Part shown: piece by piece, positions 7,525-20,201 of the stretch
Layout of the letters: each line of letters begins with the position of its first letter
Numbering within the stretch: position 1 is the first letter of the stretch
NCBI RefSeq assembly: GCF_002563715.1
Contig: NZ_PDJJ01000001.1
Span: 496,001 to 560,000, forward strand
Source: Isoptericola jiangsuensis
GTDB taxonomy: Bacteria; Actinomycetota; Actinomycetes; Actinomycetales; Cellulomonadaceae
Direction: 5' to 3'
Length of the DNA stretch: 64,000 bases
The notes under the pieces: model-generated
Told to the model about the DNA's origin: nothing
The model's database searches: none
What the model saw: the letters and a program-made list of their open reading frames with translations, nothing else
Made by a program: the position numbers and the translations under genes

Positions 7525-9864
7525 ATGACCGCAGACCGCGCCGAGACCGTGGCCTCCCCCCGTCCGACGCTCGACACCGTCGAGACCGCCGCCGCGACCC
7601 CGGACGAGAGCCAGCCGTACGCCGAGCTGGGCCTCAAGCCCGACGAGTACCAGCGGATCAAGGACATCCTCGGGCGCCGCCCGACCGCCGCCGAGCTCGC
7701 CATGTACTCCGTCATGTGGTCCGAGCACTGCTCGTACAAGTCCTCCAAGGTGCACCTGCGCAAGTTCGGCGAGCGCGTCACCCCCGAGATGACCGAGCAC
7801 CTGCTCGTCGGCATCGGCGAGAACGCGGGCGTCGTCGACATCGGCGACGGCTGGGCCGTGACCTTCAAGGTCGAGTCCCACAACCACCCCTCGTTCGTCG
7901 AGCCCTACCAGGGTGCCGCGACCGGCGTCGGCGGCATCGTCCGCGACATCATCTCCATGGGCGCCCGCCCTGTCGCGGTGATGGACCAGCTCCGCTTCGG
8001 CGCCGTCGACCACCCCGACACGGCCCGCGTCGTGCACGGCGTCGTGTCCGGCGTCGGCGGTTACGGCAACTCCCTCGGCCTGCCCAACATCGGCGGCGAG
8101 CTCGTGTTCGACGGCTCCTACCAGGGCAACCCGCTCGTCAACGCCCTGTGCGTCGGCGTGCTGCGCCACGAGGACATCCACCTCGCCAACGCGTCCGGCA
8201 CCGGCAACAAGGTCATCCTGTTCGGCGCCCGCACCGGCGGCGACGGCATCGGCGGCGCGTCCATCCTCGCGTCCGAGACCTTCGAGGACGGCGTCCCCGC
8301 CAAGCGACCCTCCGTCCAGGTCGGCGACCCGTTCATGGAGAAGGTGCTCATCGAGTGCTGCCTCGAGCTCTACGCGGCGCAGGTCGTCGAGGGCATCCAG
8401 GACCTCGGCGCCGCCGGCATCTCCTGCGCCACCTCCGAGCTCGCGTCCAACGGTGACGGCGGCATGCACGTCGACCTCGACGACGTCCTGCTGCGCGACC
8501 CGTCGCTCAACGCCGGCGAGATCCTCATGTCGGAGTCGCAGGAGCGCATGATGGCCGTCGTGCGGCCCGAGAAGCTCGACGAGTTCCTCGCCATCACCGG
8601 CAAGTGGGACGTCGAGACGTCCGTCATCGGCGAGGTCAACGGCTCCGGCCGCCTCACCATCGACCACCACGGCCAGCGCATCGTCGACGTCGACCCGAAG
8701 ACCGTCGCGCACGAGGGCCCCGTCTACGAGCGCCCCTACGCCCGCCCGGACTGGCAGGACGAGCTCCAGCGCGCCTCGGTCACCGGCCTCGGCCTGGAGC
8801 GCCCCGAGACCGCGCAGGACCTGCGCGCCACCGTGCTGCGGCTCCTCGCCTCCCCGAACCTCGCCTCCAAGGCGTGGGTCACCGACCAGTACGACCGGTT
8901 CGTCCAGGGCAACACCGCGCTCGCGCAGCCCGACGACGGCGGCGTGATCCGCGTCGACGAGGCCACCGGCCGCGGCGTCGCGCTCGCCACCGACGCGAAC
9001 GGCCGCTACGGCAAGCTCGATCCCCGCACCGGCGCCCAGCTCGCGCTGGCCGAGGCCTACCGCAACGTCGCCACCACGGGTGCGACCCCGCTGGCCGTCA
9101 CCGACTGCCTCAACTTCGGCTCGCCCGAGCACCCCGACTCCATGTGGCAGCTCGTCGAGGCCATCGAGGGCCTCGCGGACGCCTGCCAGGAGCTCGGCGT
9201 GCCCGTCACCGGCGGCAACGTGTCCCTGTACAACGGCACCGGCGAGCTCGGGCAGATCGACTCCGCGATCCACCCGACGCCCGTCGTCGGCGTGCTCGGC
9301 GTCCTCGACGACGTCCGCACCGCCCTCGCCTCCGGCTGGCGCTCCGAGGGCCTGTCCGTCCTCCTGCTCGGCGCCACCGCCGACGAGCTCGACGGCTCCG
9401 CCTGGGCCGACGTCGTCCACTCCCACCTCGGCGGCCTCCCGCCGCGCGTCGACCTCGCCGCGGAGAAGGCGCTCGCCTCCGTGCTGGTCGAGGGCCGTCG
9501 CTCCGGCGCGATCGCCGCGGCGCACGACCTGTCCGAGGGCGGCCTCGCCCAGGGCCTCGTCGAGTCGTCGCTGCGCCACGGCGTCGGCGTCTCGGTGAAC
9601 CTCGACGCGGTCGTGGGCCGCGACGGCGTCACCCCGTTCGCCGCGCTGTTCAGCGAGTCCACCGCCCGCGCGCTCGTCGCCGTCGACCCCGCCCAGGAGG
9701 CCGCGCTCGTCGCCTCCGCCGAGGCCGCCGGCGTGCCCGTGCTGACCCTCGGCACCACCGGCGGCGACGCCGTCGAGGTCGCCTACGGGATCGACGCGTT
9801 CACCCTCACGCTCGACGACGCCCGCGAGGCCCACGAGGGCACGCTGCCCGCGCTGTTCGGCTGA
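7525..9864 (+). CDS. purL: Phosphoribosylformylglycinamidine synthase, large subunit PurL
   Basis: A 779-residue PurL of the small type, which needs separate PurQ (glutaminase) and PurS subunits; neither is in this window. It makes FGAM from FGAR, ATP and glutamine in de novo purine synthesis. Seen directly: [24 protein letters not shown] (ATP and substrate loop) near residues 114-137, GGDGIGGAS, and [11 protein letters not shown] in the second half, the usual AIRS-type repeat architecture. The ATG at 7525 is preceded by GAGGG at 5-nt spacing; the upstream in-frame codons lack a ribosome site. The N-terminal 25-30 residues are Ala/Thr-rich and variable. Confidence 0.95.
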   Translation: MTADRAETVASPRPTLDTVETAAATPDESQPYAELGLKPDEYQRIKDILGRRPTAAELAMYSVMWSEHCSYKSSKVHLRKFGERVTPEMTEHLLVGIGENAGVVDIGDGWAVTFKVESHNHPSFVEPYQGAATGVGGIVRDIISMGARPVAVMDQLRFGAVDHPDTARVVHGVVSGVGGYGNSLGLPNIGGELVFDGSYQGNPLVNALCVGVLRHEDIHLANASGTGNKVILFGARTGGDGIGGASILASETFEDGVPAKRPSVQVGDPFMEKVLIECCLELYAAQVVEGIQDLGAAGISCATSELASNGDGGMHVDLDDVLLRDPSLNAGEILMSESQERMMAVVRPEKLDEFLAITGKWDVETSVIGEVNGSGRLTIDHHGQRIVDVDPKTVAHEGPVYERPYARPDWQDELQRASVTGLGLERPETAQDLRATVLRLLASPNLASKAWVTDQYDRFVQGNTALAQPDDGGVIRVDEATGRGVALATDANGRYGKLDPRTGAQLALAEAYRNVATTGATPLAVTDCLNFGSPEHPDSMWQLVEAIEGLADACQELGVPVTGGNVSLYNGTGELGQIDSAIHPTPVVGVLGVLDDVRTALASGWRSEGLSVLLLGATADELDGSAWADVVHSHLGGLPPRVDLAAEKALASVLVEGRRSGAIAAAHDLSEGGLAQGLVESSLRHGVGVSVNLDAVVGRDGVTPFAALFSESTARALVAVDPAQEAALVASAEAAGVPVLTLGTTGGDAVEVAYGIDAFTLTLDDAREAHEGTLPALFG

Positions 9865-9900
9865 CACCCGCCGGCCGCCCCCTGCGGTGGCGGTGGGAAC

Positions 9901-9933
9901 GACGGCCCGTCCCGGACCCCGGGGCGGGCCGTC
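9901..9933. terminator. Hairpin terminator after purL
   Basis: A 13-bp stem pairs 9901-9913 with 9921-9933 (one G-U pair) around a 7-nt loop, just after purL and facing the convergent dps gene. It probably acts in both directions. The 20-bp repeat array begins 8 nt later. Confidence 0.6.
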
Positions 9934-9940
9934 CTCGTCC

Positions 9941-10020
9941 CGCGACTCAGCGCAGGCCCCGCCGAGTCAGCGCAGGTCCCGCCGAGTCAGCGCAGGAATC
10001 GCCGACTCAGCGCAGGGACG
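9941..10020 (+). repeat. Four 20-bp tandem repeats, GANTC-containing
   Basis: Four adjacent 20-bp units (9941-9960, 9961-9980, 9981-10000, 10001-10020) share the core CGASTCAGCGCAGG; the second reads GCCGAGTCAGCGCAGGTCCC. Every unit contains GACTC or GAGTC (GANTC). The array lies between the converging purL and dps genes. A related array in opposite orientation lies at 11304-11378. Confidence 0.85.
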
Positions 10021-10116
10021 AGGGCGCGGCCCCGGCGGGACGCGCGCGGACGACGACGGGCGGCCGGCACGGGCACCCGCAGGTGCCGCGCCGACCGCCC
10101 GTCGGTGCTGAGGTCG

Positions 10117-10602
10117 TCAGACCTCGGTGTTCTCGGAGGTGATCATCCAGGCCTGCTTCTCCAGGTCGGCGATGATCTCGTGGAGGATGTCGGCCGACGT
10201 CGGGTCCTCGGCGTCGACGTCGTCGTGGACCGTGCGCACGACCTCGACGGTCTGCGCGACGCGCTCGACGACGGCGTCGACGGTGTCGCCGACGGAGACG
10301 AGGCCCGCCGGGTAGGGGGACAGGTCCGTGGTGGTCGCGACGGTCTCGGTGCGGCCGTCGGGGACGGCCTGGAGGGCGCGCAGCCGCTCGGCGACGGTGT
10401 CGCTGTGCTCGCGGGCGACGTCGACGAGCTCGTCGAGCTGGAGGTGCAGGTCGCGGAACCCGCGGCCGGTCACGTTCCAGTGGGCCTGCTTGCCCTGGAC
10501 GTGCAGGTCGACGAGGGCGACCAGGACGCGCTGCAGGTGTCCGGTCAGCTGCTCCGACGCCTGCGTGCGGTCGGTGCTGCGGTGGATGCTGGGGGTGCTC
10601 AT
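10117..10602 (-). CDS. dps: Dps/ferritin-like DNA-protection protein
   Basis: A 161-residue Dps: a dodecameric ferritin-like protein that oxidises and stores iron and can bind DNA under stress. GKQAHWNVTGRGFRDLHLQLDELVD near residues 37-61 holds the conserved ferroxidase His, Asp and Glu ligands of the family (H...D..E). The C-terminus DLEKQAWMITSE is the usual Dps end. The ATG at 10602 is chosen because upstream codons run through the promoter. The N-terminal tail is short and mixed in charge. Promoter features upstream suggest stress-sigma control. Flanked at some distance on both sides by the 20-bp repeat arrays. Confidence 0.92.
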   Translation of the reverse strand: MSTPSIHRSTDRTQASEQLTGHLQRVLVALVDLHVQGKQAHWNVTGRGFRDLHLQLDELVDVAREHSDTVAERLRALQAVPDGRTETVATTTDLSPYPAGLVSVGDTVDAVVERVAQTVEVVRTVHDDVDAEDPTSADILHEIIADLEKQAWMITSENTEV

Positions 10603-10642
10603 CGTGCTCTCGCTCTCTCGGGTGTCACCCGGTCGACGATCA

Positions 10643-10672
10643 CTGGAACCATTCCAGAATAGGCCGCATTCC
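10643..10672 (-). promoter_or_regulatory. SigH/SigR-like promoter and palindrome upstream of dps
   Basis: On the minus strand GGAAT (10672-10668) is followed after exactly 18 nt by GTT (10649-10647), matching the GGAAT-N18-GTT consensus of SigH/SigR thiol-oxidative-stress sigma factors. Overlapping it is a perfect inverted repeat CTGGAA-CCA-TTCCAG (10643-10657). Spacing to the dps ATG is about 40 nt. Function is inferred from consensus. Confidence 0.5.
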
Positions 10673-10710
10673 GGCGTCCTGCCAGCAAGGACAGGCGACC
10701 CTGAGACGTG

Positions 10711-10726
10711 TGAGGCGAGCCTTGCC
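10711..10726. promoter_or_regulatory. Possible iron box (DtxR/IdeR-like) upstream of dps
   Basis: TGAGGCGAGCCTTGCC matches 11 of 16 positions of the IdeR/DtxR box TTAGGTTAGCCTAACC. It lies about 40 bp upstream of the dps -35-like element, a position from which IdeR activates ferritin genes in mycobacteria. It is a weak match and could be chance. Confidence 0.3.
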
Positions 10727-10735
10727 GGGCGGCGG

Positions 10736-10765
10736 GCGACCGGGCGGCGTGCGACCGGGCGGCGT
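10736..10765 (+). repeat. 15-bp direct repeat, two copies
   Basis: GCGACCGGGCGGCGT occurs twice head to tail in the intergenic region between dps and the next plus-strand gene. It may be a simple slippage duplication; no function is evident. Confidence 0.6.
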
Positions 10766-10871
10766 CCCGCGGGGCCGAGCCCCGCGCGTCCGGGGGCCGG
10801 CGGTCCTCGTCCGGTCAGGTCCGTCGGGGCCGTGCGCACGTGTGGCGGGGGTCACTACAATGAGGTCGGGG

Positions 10872-11273
10872 GTGTGCACGTTGACGTGGCAGCTGGCCTA
10901 TCTCATCGCCGTCGGGCTCTTCGTCGCCGGCCTGGCGGTCGGCGCCTGGCTGCGCTCCGCCCCCCACACGGCCGCCGTGCGACGTCGTCGTCGACGGCAA
11001 GCACCCCCCGACCCCCTGGCCACGCTCGCCATCCAGATCCGGCTGGGCGAGCTCGCGCGCGAGCTCCGCACCGTCGTCGACGACCCCGACGTCTACGCCC
11101 GCGCCCACCACTGGCGGGCCGCCCAGGACGCCTACGACGCGATGCTCCGCGAGGCGTGCCGTGCCGCGGGGCTGCCCGTCGTCGACCAGCCGCTGCGCAC
11201 CGACGAGCACGTCGCCGAGGAGGAGCGCCTGCGCGAGGAGCTCGAGCTCAGCTCGCGCGGCTGGTCCTGGTGA
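10872..11273 (+). CDS. Small membrane-anchored protein, unknown function
   Basis: About 133 residues. One N-terminal membrane helix ([20 protein letters not shown], residues about 8-27) is followed by a poly-Arg patch (RRRRRR) and a charged, probably helical cytoplasmic domain ending SRGWSW. The start is uncertain: a TACAAT hexamer at 10856-10861 suggests transcription start near 10868 and translation from GTG at 10872; the ATG at 10860 overlaps that hexamer. No family recognised. Its 3' end faces the inverted 20-bp repeat array and the icd terminator. Confidence 0.6.
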   Translation: MCTLTWQLAYLIAVGLFVAGLAVGAWLRSAPHTAAVRRRRRRQAPPDPLATLAIQIRLGELARELRTVVDDPDVYARAHHWRAAQDAYDAMLREACRAAGLPVVDQPLRTDEHVAEEERLREELELSSRGWSW

Positions 11274-11303
11274 CGCCGATTCCGTCGGCCGCCGAACACC
11301 CCC

Positions 11304-11378
11304 CCGCGCTGACTCGCACACCTGGGCTGAGTCGGTGGGATCTGCGCTGACTCGCGCACACCTGCGCTGGCTCGCGGG
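11304..11378 (-). repeat. Inverted-orientation copy of the 20-bp repeat array
   Basis: Read on the minus strand, four units with the core GCGAGTCAGCGCAGG are spaced 20, 20 and 18 bp. Plus-strand cores start at 11306, 11324, 11344 and 11364 (GCGCTGACTCGC and variants). Three of four contain GANTC. Together with 9941-10020 they bracket dps and the small membrane gene as an inverted pair about 1.3 kb apart. Confidence 0.75.
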
Positions 11379-11382
11379 AACG

Positions 11383-11418
11383 CCGACGGGGCCGGTCCTG
11401 GCGGACCGGCCCCGTCGG
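11383..11418. terminator. Perfect 16-bp hairpin, bidirectional terminator
   Basis: Positions 11383-11398 pair perfectly with 11403-11418 around a TGGC loop. It lies between the ends of the converging small membrane gene and icd, so it can terminate both. Confidence 0.8.
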
Positions 11419-11467
11419 TGGTGCGACGACCGTCCCGACGTCGTGGACGCCGGGACGGCCCGCCGGG

Positions 11468-15489
<4,022 letters not shown>

Positions 15490-17223
15490 ATGCACGGACG
15501 TACTCGGCGGCAGCGCCTGCTGGCCGCCACCGCGCTCGCCGCGAGCGTGACCCTCCTCGCGGCCGCCTGCTCCGGCGGCACCGACGAGACCCCCGAGGCC
15601 GAGACCAGCGAGGGGACGACCGCCGGCGCGAGCACGGACCGTGTCCTCAACATCTGGGCCGGCTCCCAGACCCCGATCACCGCGAACTTCAACCCGTACG
15701 CGGTGGGCGTCCTGCACCTCGCCAACGGCGGCATCTACGAGACCCTGTTCTCGTACAACAAGGTCGCGGACACCGCGCCCGAGCCGATGCTGGCCGAGTC
15801 GTTCGAGTGGAACGAGGACGGCACCGAGCTCACCATCACGCTCCGCGAGGGCGTGACGTGGAACGACGGCGAGGCGTTCGACGCCGACGACGTCGTCTAC
15901 TCGCTCACCAACGAGACCGCCAAGCCGGTCTACCTCACCGACGCCGTCGCCTCCGACGCGAAGACGGTCGTCGTGAGCTTCGACGAGCCGCAGTACGCGA
16001 ACGAGTTCGCGATCCTCGGCTCGACCTACATGGTCCCGCAGCACGTCTTCAGCCAGCACGAGGACGCCGAGGACTCCGAGGCCGGCCTCACCGGCCTGGT
16101 CGCGTGGACCAACGCCGAGGCGCCGGTCGGCACCGGCCCGTACCTGGTCGAGACCACCTCGGACGCCTCGTACACCGCCGTCGCGAACCCCGACTACTGG
16201 GGCGGCGAGCCGGCCGTGAAGAACCTGCGCTACCTGGGCATCGACGCCAACCAGTCGGCGGAGGACCTGCTGGCCACGGGCCAGATCGACTGGGCCACGA
16301 TGTTCGTGCCCGAGCCCGACCGCCTCGAGTCGGCCGGCCTCGGCTACATCAACACGCCGGTCGACCCGACCGTTCTCTACACCTGCTCCAACGCGGACCA
16401 GGGCTGCCAGGGCGAGCAGACCGACGTCGCCGTCCGCCAGGCGCTGTCCGCCGCCATCGACCGCGGTTCCATCAACGAGAAGGCGTTCGTGGGTCTCGCC
16501 AAGGAGATCTCCCCGACCTTCGCGCTGCTGGGCCGTGACGACAAGTGGATCGCGGACGGCATGCCGGCCGCGATCGAGCAGACCGCCGACGCCGCCAAGG
16601 CCGGCGAGATCCTCGAGGCCGCGGGCTACACCAAGGGTGACGACGGCTTCTACGGCAAGGACGGCAAGGCCATCGAGCTGACGCTGACCTCCGTCGACGG
16701 CTGGACCGACTACAACAACGCCGCGAAGCTCATCGAGGAGCAGGCCGCCGCCGCCGGCCTCAAGGTCGTCGCCTCGACGGTCTCCTGGAACGAGTTCGCC
16801 GACTCCCGCACCGCCGGCGAGTTCGAGCTCATCATGGGTGGCGTCGTCGGCACCTCCATCGCCGACCCGTACCAGATCTACCGCGACTGGTTCACCACGG
16901 ACTACACGACGCCGGTCGGCACCCCGCTCGAGCCGGGCGACTGGAACTTCTCCCGCTACGCCAACACCGAGGTCGACGACGCGGTGAAGGCCGCCGCCGC
17001 CACGAACGACGAGGCCGCCAAGGCCGCGGCGTACGCCACGGTGCAGGAGAACATCGTCAACGACCTGCCGTACATCCCGCTGCTGGTCAACGCGTCGCAG
17101 ACGTTCTACAACCAGACCGACTACACGGGCTTCCCGACCGAGGAGGACCTCTACGTCTTCCCGCCGGCCTGGCAGGGCCCGTCCTCCGGCGTCATCCTCG
17201 GCAAGCTCGCCGGCGCCGAGTGA
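15490..17223 (+). CDS. ABC importer substrate-binding lipoprotein (family 5)
   Basis: A 577-residue SBP_bac_5 protein. The signal peptide ends in a lipobox (LLAAAC near residue 23-28), so it is a lipoprotein on the outer face of the membrane. Family blocks are PMLAESFEWNEDGTELTITLREGVTWNDGEAF in pieces, GTGPYLVE and VRQALSAAIDR. Family 5 proteins bind di- or oligopeptides, nickel, or beta-glucosides and cello-oligosaccharides. The late segment GWTDYNNAAKLIEEQ recalls the beta-glucoside-binding branch, so a sugar ligand is plausible but not shown. It has AGGAA upstream and is first of a five-gene importer operon. Confidence 0.88.
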   Translation: MHGRTRRQRLLAATALAASVTLLAAACSGGTDETPEAETSEGTTAGASTDRVLNIWAGSQTPITANFNPYAVGVLHLANGGIYETLFSYNKVADTAPEPMLAESFEWNEDGTELTITLREGVTWNDGEAFDADDVVYSLTNETAKPVYLTDAVASDAKTVVVSFDEPQYANEFAILGSTYMVPQHVFSQHEDAEDSEAGLTGLVAWTNAEAPVGTGPYLVETTSDASYTAVANPDYWGGEPAVKNLRYLGIDANQSAEDLLATGQIDWATMFVPEPDRLESAGLGYINTPVDPTVLYTCSNADQGCQGEQTDVAVRQALSAAIDRGSINEKAFVGLAKEISPTFALLGRDDKWIADGMPAAIEQTADAAKAGEILEAAGYTKGDDGFYGKDGKAIELTLTSVDGWTDYNNAAKLIEEQAAAAGLKVVASTVSWNEFADSRTAGEFELIMGGVVGTSIADPYQIYRDWFTTDYTTPVGTPLEPGDWNFSRYANTEVDDAVKAAAATNDEAAKAAAYATVQENIVNDLPYIPLLVNASQTFYNQTDYTGFPTEEDLYVFPPAWQGPSSGVILGKLAGAE

Positions 17224-17279
17224 CGCACTGATCGACCGCTGAGGAGGAGTCGGATGCTTGCGACGAAGGACGGCACGCC

Positions 17280-18272
17280 ATGAGGTTCTACGCACGACGG
17301 ATCGGGTTCTACGCGGTGACGCTGTGGATCGCGGTCTCCCTGAACTTCCTGCTGCCGCGCCTGCTGCCCGGAGACCCTTACTCGATCCTGCTGGCCAGGC
17401 TCCAGCGGAACGGTGAGGTGTCCCCGGCCGTCCAGAACAGCCTCCGGCTCCTCCTCGGCGCCGAGGAGGACGCGAGCCTCTGGGAGCAGTACGTCACCTA
17501 CCTGGGGAACCTGCTGCGCGGGGACCTCGGGGTGTCGGTGACGCAGTTCCCCACCCCGGTGACGGAGCTCATCGGGAACGCCCTGCCGTGGACGATCGGG
17601 CTGGTCGGCACCGCGACCGTCATCTCGTTCGTCCTCGGCGTCACTCTGGGTGCCTGGGCCGGATGGCGCCGCGGCACCTGGGTGGACTCGATCATCCCGT
17701 CCACCACGATGCTGCAGTCCCTGCCCTACTTCTGGGTCGCCCTGCTGTTCATCTTCGTGTTCTCGGTGACGCTCCAGTGGTTCCCCATCATCGGCGCCTA
17801 CGACGTCTTCACCTTCAACGGGCCGGAGATGAGCTGGGCGTTCGTCGGGTCGGTGCTCTACCACGCGATCCTCCCGGCGATCACCATCGTCATCTCGTCC
17901 GTGGGCGGTTGGCTGCTCGGGATGCGCAACATGATGGTGGCGACCCTGTCGGAGGACTACATCGTCACCGCGGAGGCCAAGGGCCTGTCCCGCCGCCGCG
18001 TCTACACCACCTACGCCGTGCGCAACGCCGTCATCCCGTCCGTGAACGGGTTCGGCGTGACGCTCGCCTTCGTCGTCGCCGGCTCGATCGTCACCGAGCA
18101 GGTCTTCAGCTACCCGGGCCTCGGCAAGCTGATGATCGACGCCGTGCAGAACAACGACTACGCGCTCATGCAGGGCGTCTTCCTCATGATCACGCTCGCC
18201 GTGCTCGCCGCGCTGTTCGTCATGGACCTCGTGCACGGCCTCATCGACCCGAGGGCACGCCACAGTGACTGA
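17280..18272 (+). CDS. ABC importer permease, DppB type
   Basis: A 330-residue inner-membrane permease. Six hydrophobic segments are visible, beginning at residues about 10-28. The cytoplasmic EAA loop reads EAKGLSRRRVYTTYAVRNAVIPS near residue 228-250 and contacts the ATPases. The N-terminal RRIGFYAVTLWIAVSLNFLLPRLLPGDP is the typical DppB/OppB start. It partners with the DppC-type permease that overlaps its 3' end by 8 nt and belongs with the lipoprotein and two ATPases to one importer. Confidence 0.92.
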   Translation: MRFYARRIGFYAVTLWIAVSLNFLLPRLLPGDPYSILLARLQRNGEVSPAVQNSLRLLLGAEEDASLWEQYVTYLGNLLRGDLGVSVTQFPTPVTELIGNALPWTIGLVGTATVISFVLGVTLGAWAGWRRGTWVDSIIPSTTMLQSLPYFWVALLFIFVFSVTLQWFPIIGAYDVFTFNGPEMSWAFVGSVLYHAILPAITIVISSVGGWLLGMRNMMVATLSEDYIVTAEAKGLSRRRVYTTYAVRNAVIPSVNGFGVTLAFVVAGSIVTEQVFSYPGLGKLMIDAVQNNDYALMQGVFLMITLAVLAALFVMDLVHGLIDPRARHSD

Positions 18273-19308
18273 CACGACCGCTCCCGCCCCGTCCCGCACC
18301 GCCCGTCCCGCGGCCCGCCGCGGCCTGCGCGACCGCCTCCGCGGCCGCGGCAAGCTCATCGTCGGCCTGGTGATCGTCTCGTCGATCGTGCTGTTCGCGC
18401 TCCTCGGGCCGCTGCTCTCCCAGGACCCGCGCAACTCGGACAACCCCGCGATGCTGCCGCCGCAGCCCGGCCACTGGCTGGGCACGACGAGCCTCGGCTA
18501 CGACGTCCTGGCGCAGCTCGCCGAGGGTGCCCGCGGCTCCCTCCTCGTGGGCGTCGTCGCGGGTCTCCTCGCGATCGTCCTGTCGCTGGTCTTCGGCGTC
18601 GTCGCCGGGTACAGCCGCGGCTGGACGGACGAGGGCCTGTCCCTCATCACGAACGTCATGCTGGTCATCCCGGGTCTGCCGCTGATGATCGTCGTGTCGA
18701 GCTACCTGTCGGTCCGCAGCCTGCTGGTCGTGGCCCTCATCCTGGGGGCGACCGCCTGGCCGGGCGCCGCCGTGGTCCTGCGCCTGCAGTCGCGGTCGCT
18801 GCGCAACCGCGACTACGTCTCCGCGGCGCGCGTGGCGGGGGAGAAGACCCCTCGCATCCTCATGGTGGAGATCCTGCCGAACCTCCTGCCGCTGCTCACC
18901 GCGCAGTTCCTGTTCGCGGTGGTCCTGGCGATCCTCGGCGAGGCCGGCCTGTCCTACCTGGGCCTCGGCCCGAACGGCTCGATCACGTGGGGCACGATGC
19001 TCAACGAGGCCCAGGGCGGCGGGGCGCTGACCCGCGGCGCCTGGTGGTGGTTCGTGCCGCCGGGCCTCATGATCGCGCTGCTCGGCTGCGCGCTGAGCCT
19101 CATCAACTTCTCGATCGACGAGATCGTCAACCCCAAGCTCCGGTCGGCCCCGGCGGCCGCGCGCAGCGTCCGCAAGGCGCGCGCCGAGGGCCGTGACATC
19201 ACCGTGCAGGACGACGACGAGGCGGACGCCCCGACGGCGGACTCGCCCACGGTGACGGTCGACGGGACCGCCGACCCCGACAGCGAGAAGGAGAGGGTGC
19301 AGGCATGA
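18265..19308 (+). CDS. ABC importer permease, DppC type
   Basis: A 347-residue permease with a basic Pro/Arg-rich cytoplasmic N-terminus (residues 1-28), about five to six membrane segments, and the EAA loop AARVAGEKTPRILMVEILPN near residue 190-208. The N-terminal LLSQDPRNSDN loop and LGTTSLGYDVLAQLAEGAR are standard OppC/DppC blocks. An unusual acidic C-terminal tail of about 50 residues (DDDEADAPTADSPTVTVDG region) extends into the cytoplasm. It overlaps DppB by 8 nt and the next ATPase by 4 nt (ATGA), indicating a translationally coupled operon. Confidence 0.92.
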   Translation: MTDTTAPAPSRTARPAARRGLRDRLRGRGKLIVGLVIVSSIVLFALLGPLLSQDPRNSDNPAMLPPQPGHWLGTTSLGYDVLAQLAEGARGSLLVGVVAGLLAIVLSLVFGVVAGYSRGWTDEGLSLITNVMLVIPGLPLMIVVSSYLSVRSLLVVALILGATAWPGAAVVLRLQSRSLRNRDYVSAARVAGEKTPRILMVEILPNLLPLLTAQFLFAVVLAILGEAGLSYLGLGPNGSITWGTMLNEAQGGGALTRGAWWWFVPPGLMIALLGCALSLINFSIDEIVNPKLRSAPAAARSVRKARAEGRDITVQDDDEADAPTADSPTVTVDGTADPDSEKERVQA

Positions 19309-20201
19309 GCGCGCCCACGACGACGACCGGGCCGCTGAGCTCGGCCGCGCACGCCGAGCACGTGGCCGGCCTGACGCCGGTGCTGACGGCCCGGGACGTG
19401 TCCATCGAGTACGAGGTCAACCCGCCCGTGCTCGCCGTGCAGGACGTGTCCCTCACGCTGCACCGCGGGGAGATCCTCGGTCTGGCCGGCGAGTCGGGCT
19501 GCGGCAAGTCGACGCTCGCGTACGGGCTGAACCGGCTGCTCAAGCCGCCGGCGATCCTGCGCTCGGGCGAGGTGACGTTCCACGACGCCGACGGCTCGGA
19601 GACCGACGTCGTCGCCCTCGACGGGGACGCGCTGCGCGCCTTCCGCTGGGACAAGGTGTCGATGGTCTTCCAGGGGGCGATGAACTCGCTCAACCCGGTG
19701 ATCAGCGTGTACGCCCAGCTCGAGGACGTCCTGCTCACGCACCGGCCGAACCTGACGAAGGCGGAGCGGCGCGAGCGGTGCGCCGAGCTCCTGCGGCTCG
19801 TCGGGGTCGACCCGTCCCGCCTGGACTCGTACGCCCACGAGCTGTCGGGCGGCATGCGCCAGCGCGTCATGATCGCGATGGCGATGGCGCTGGAGCCGCA
19901 GGTCATGATCATGGACGAGCCGACGACGGCGCTCGACGTGGTGGTGCAGCGCGGGATCCTGCGCGAGCTGATGCTGCTGCGCGAGAAGTTCGGGTTCGCG
20001 GTCGTGTTCATCACGCACGACCTGCCGCTCCTGCTCGAGATCTCCGACCGGATCGCGGTGATGCGCGCCGGGCGGATCGTCGAGCTCGACACGGCCGAGC
20101 AGATCTACACGGCCGCCCAGCACGAGTACACCCGGAAGCTCCTCGGGTCGTTCCCGAGCCTTCTCGGTGACTTCTCCTACGACGACGGAGAGTCCGCATG
20201 A
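19305..20201 (+). CDS. ABC importer ATPase, DppD type
   Basis: A 298-residue nucleotide-binding subunit. Walker A is GESGCGKST near residue 62-70, the signature is LSGGMRQR, and Walker B is VMIMDEPTTALD. The C-terminus after residue 260 is shorter than the peptide-type DppD with its Cys-rich Fe-S region, and no CxxC cluster is seen. The segment LAYGLNRLLKPPAILRSGEV resembles ATPases of cello-oligosaccharide importers, supporting but not proving a sugar substrate. Starts inside the DppC stop and ends in an ATGA overlap with the second ATPase. Confidence 0.92.
   Translation: MSAPTTTTGPLSSAAHAEHVAGLTPVLTARDVSIEYEVNPPVLAVQDVSLTLHRGEILGLAGESGCGKSTLAYGLNRLLKPPAILRSGEVTFHDADGSETDVVALDGDALRAFRWDKVSMVFQGAMNSLNPVISVYAQLEDVLLTHRPNLTKAERRERCAELLRLVGVDPSRLDSYAHELSGGMRQRVMIAMAMALEPQVMIMDEPTTALDVVVQRGILRELMLLREKFGFAVVFITHDLPLLLEISDRIAVMRAGRIVELDTAEQIYTAAQHEYTRKLLGSFPSLLGDFSYDDGESA

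Noticed and set aside
6838-9867. A 1009-residue minus-strand frame opposite purL
   Set aside because: Composition typical of the antisense frame of a high-GC gene (Gly/Asp/Val/His), no start signal, purL is certain.
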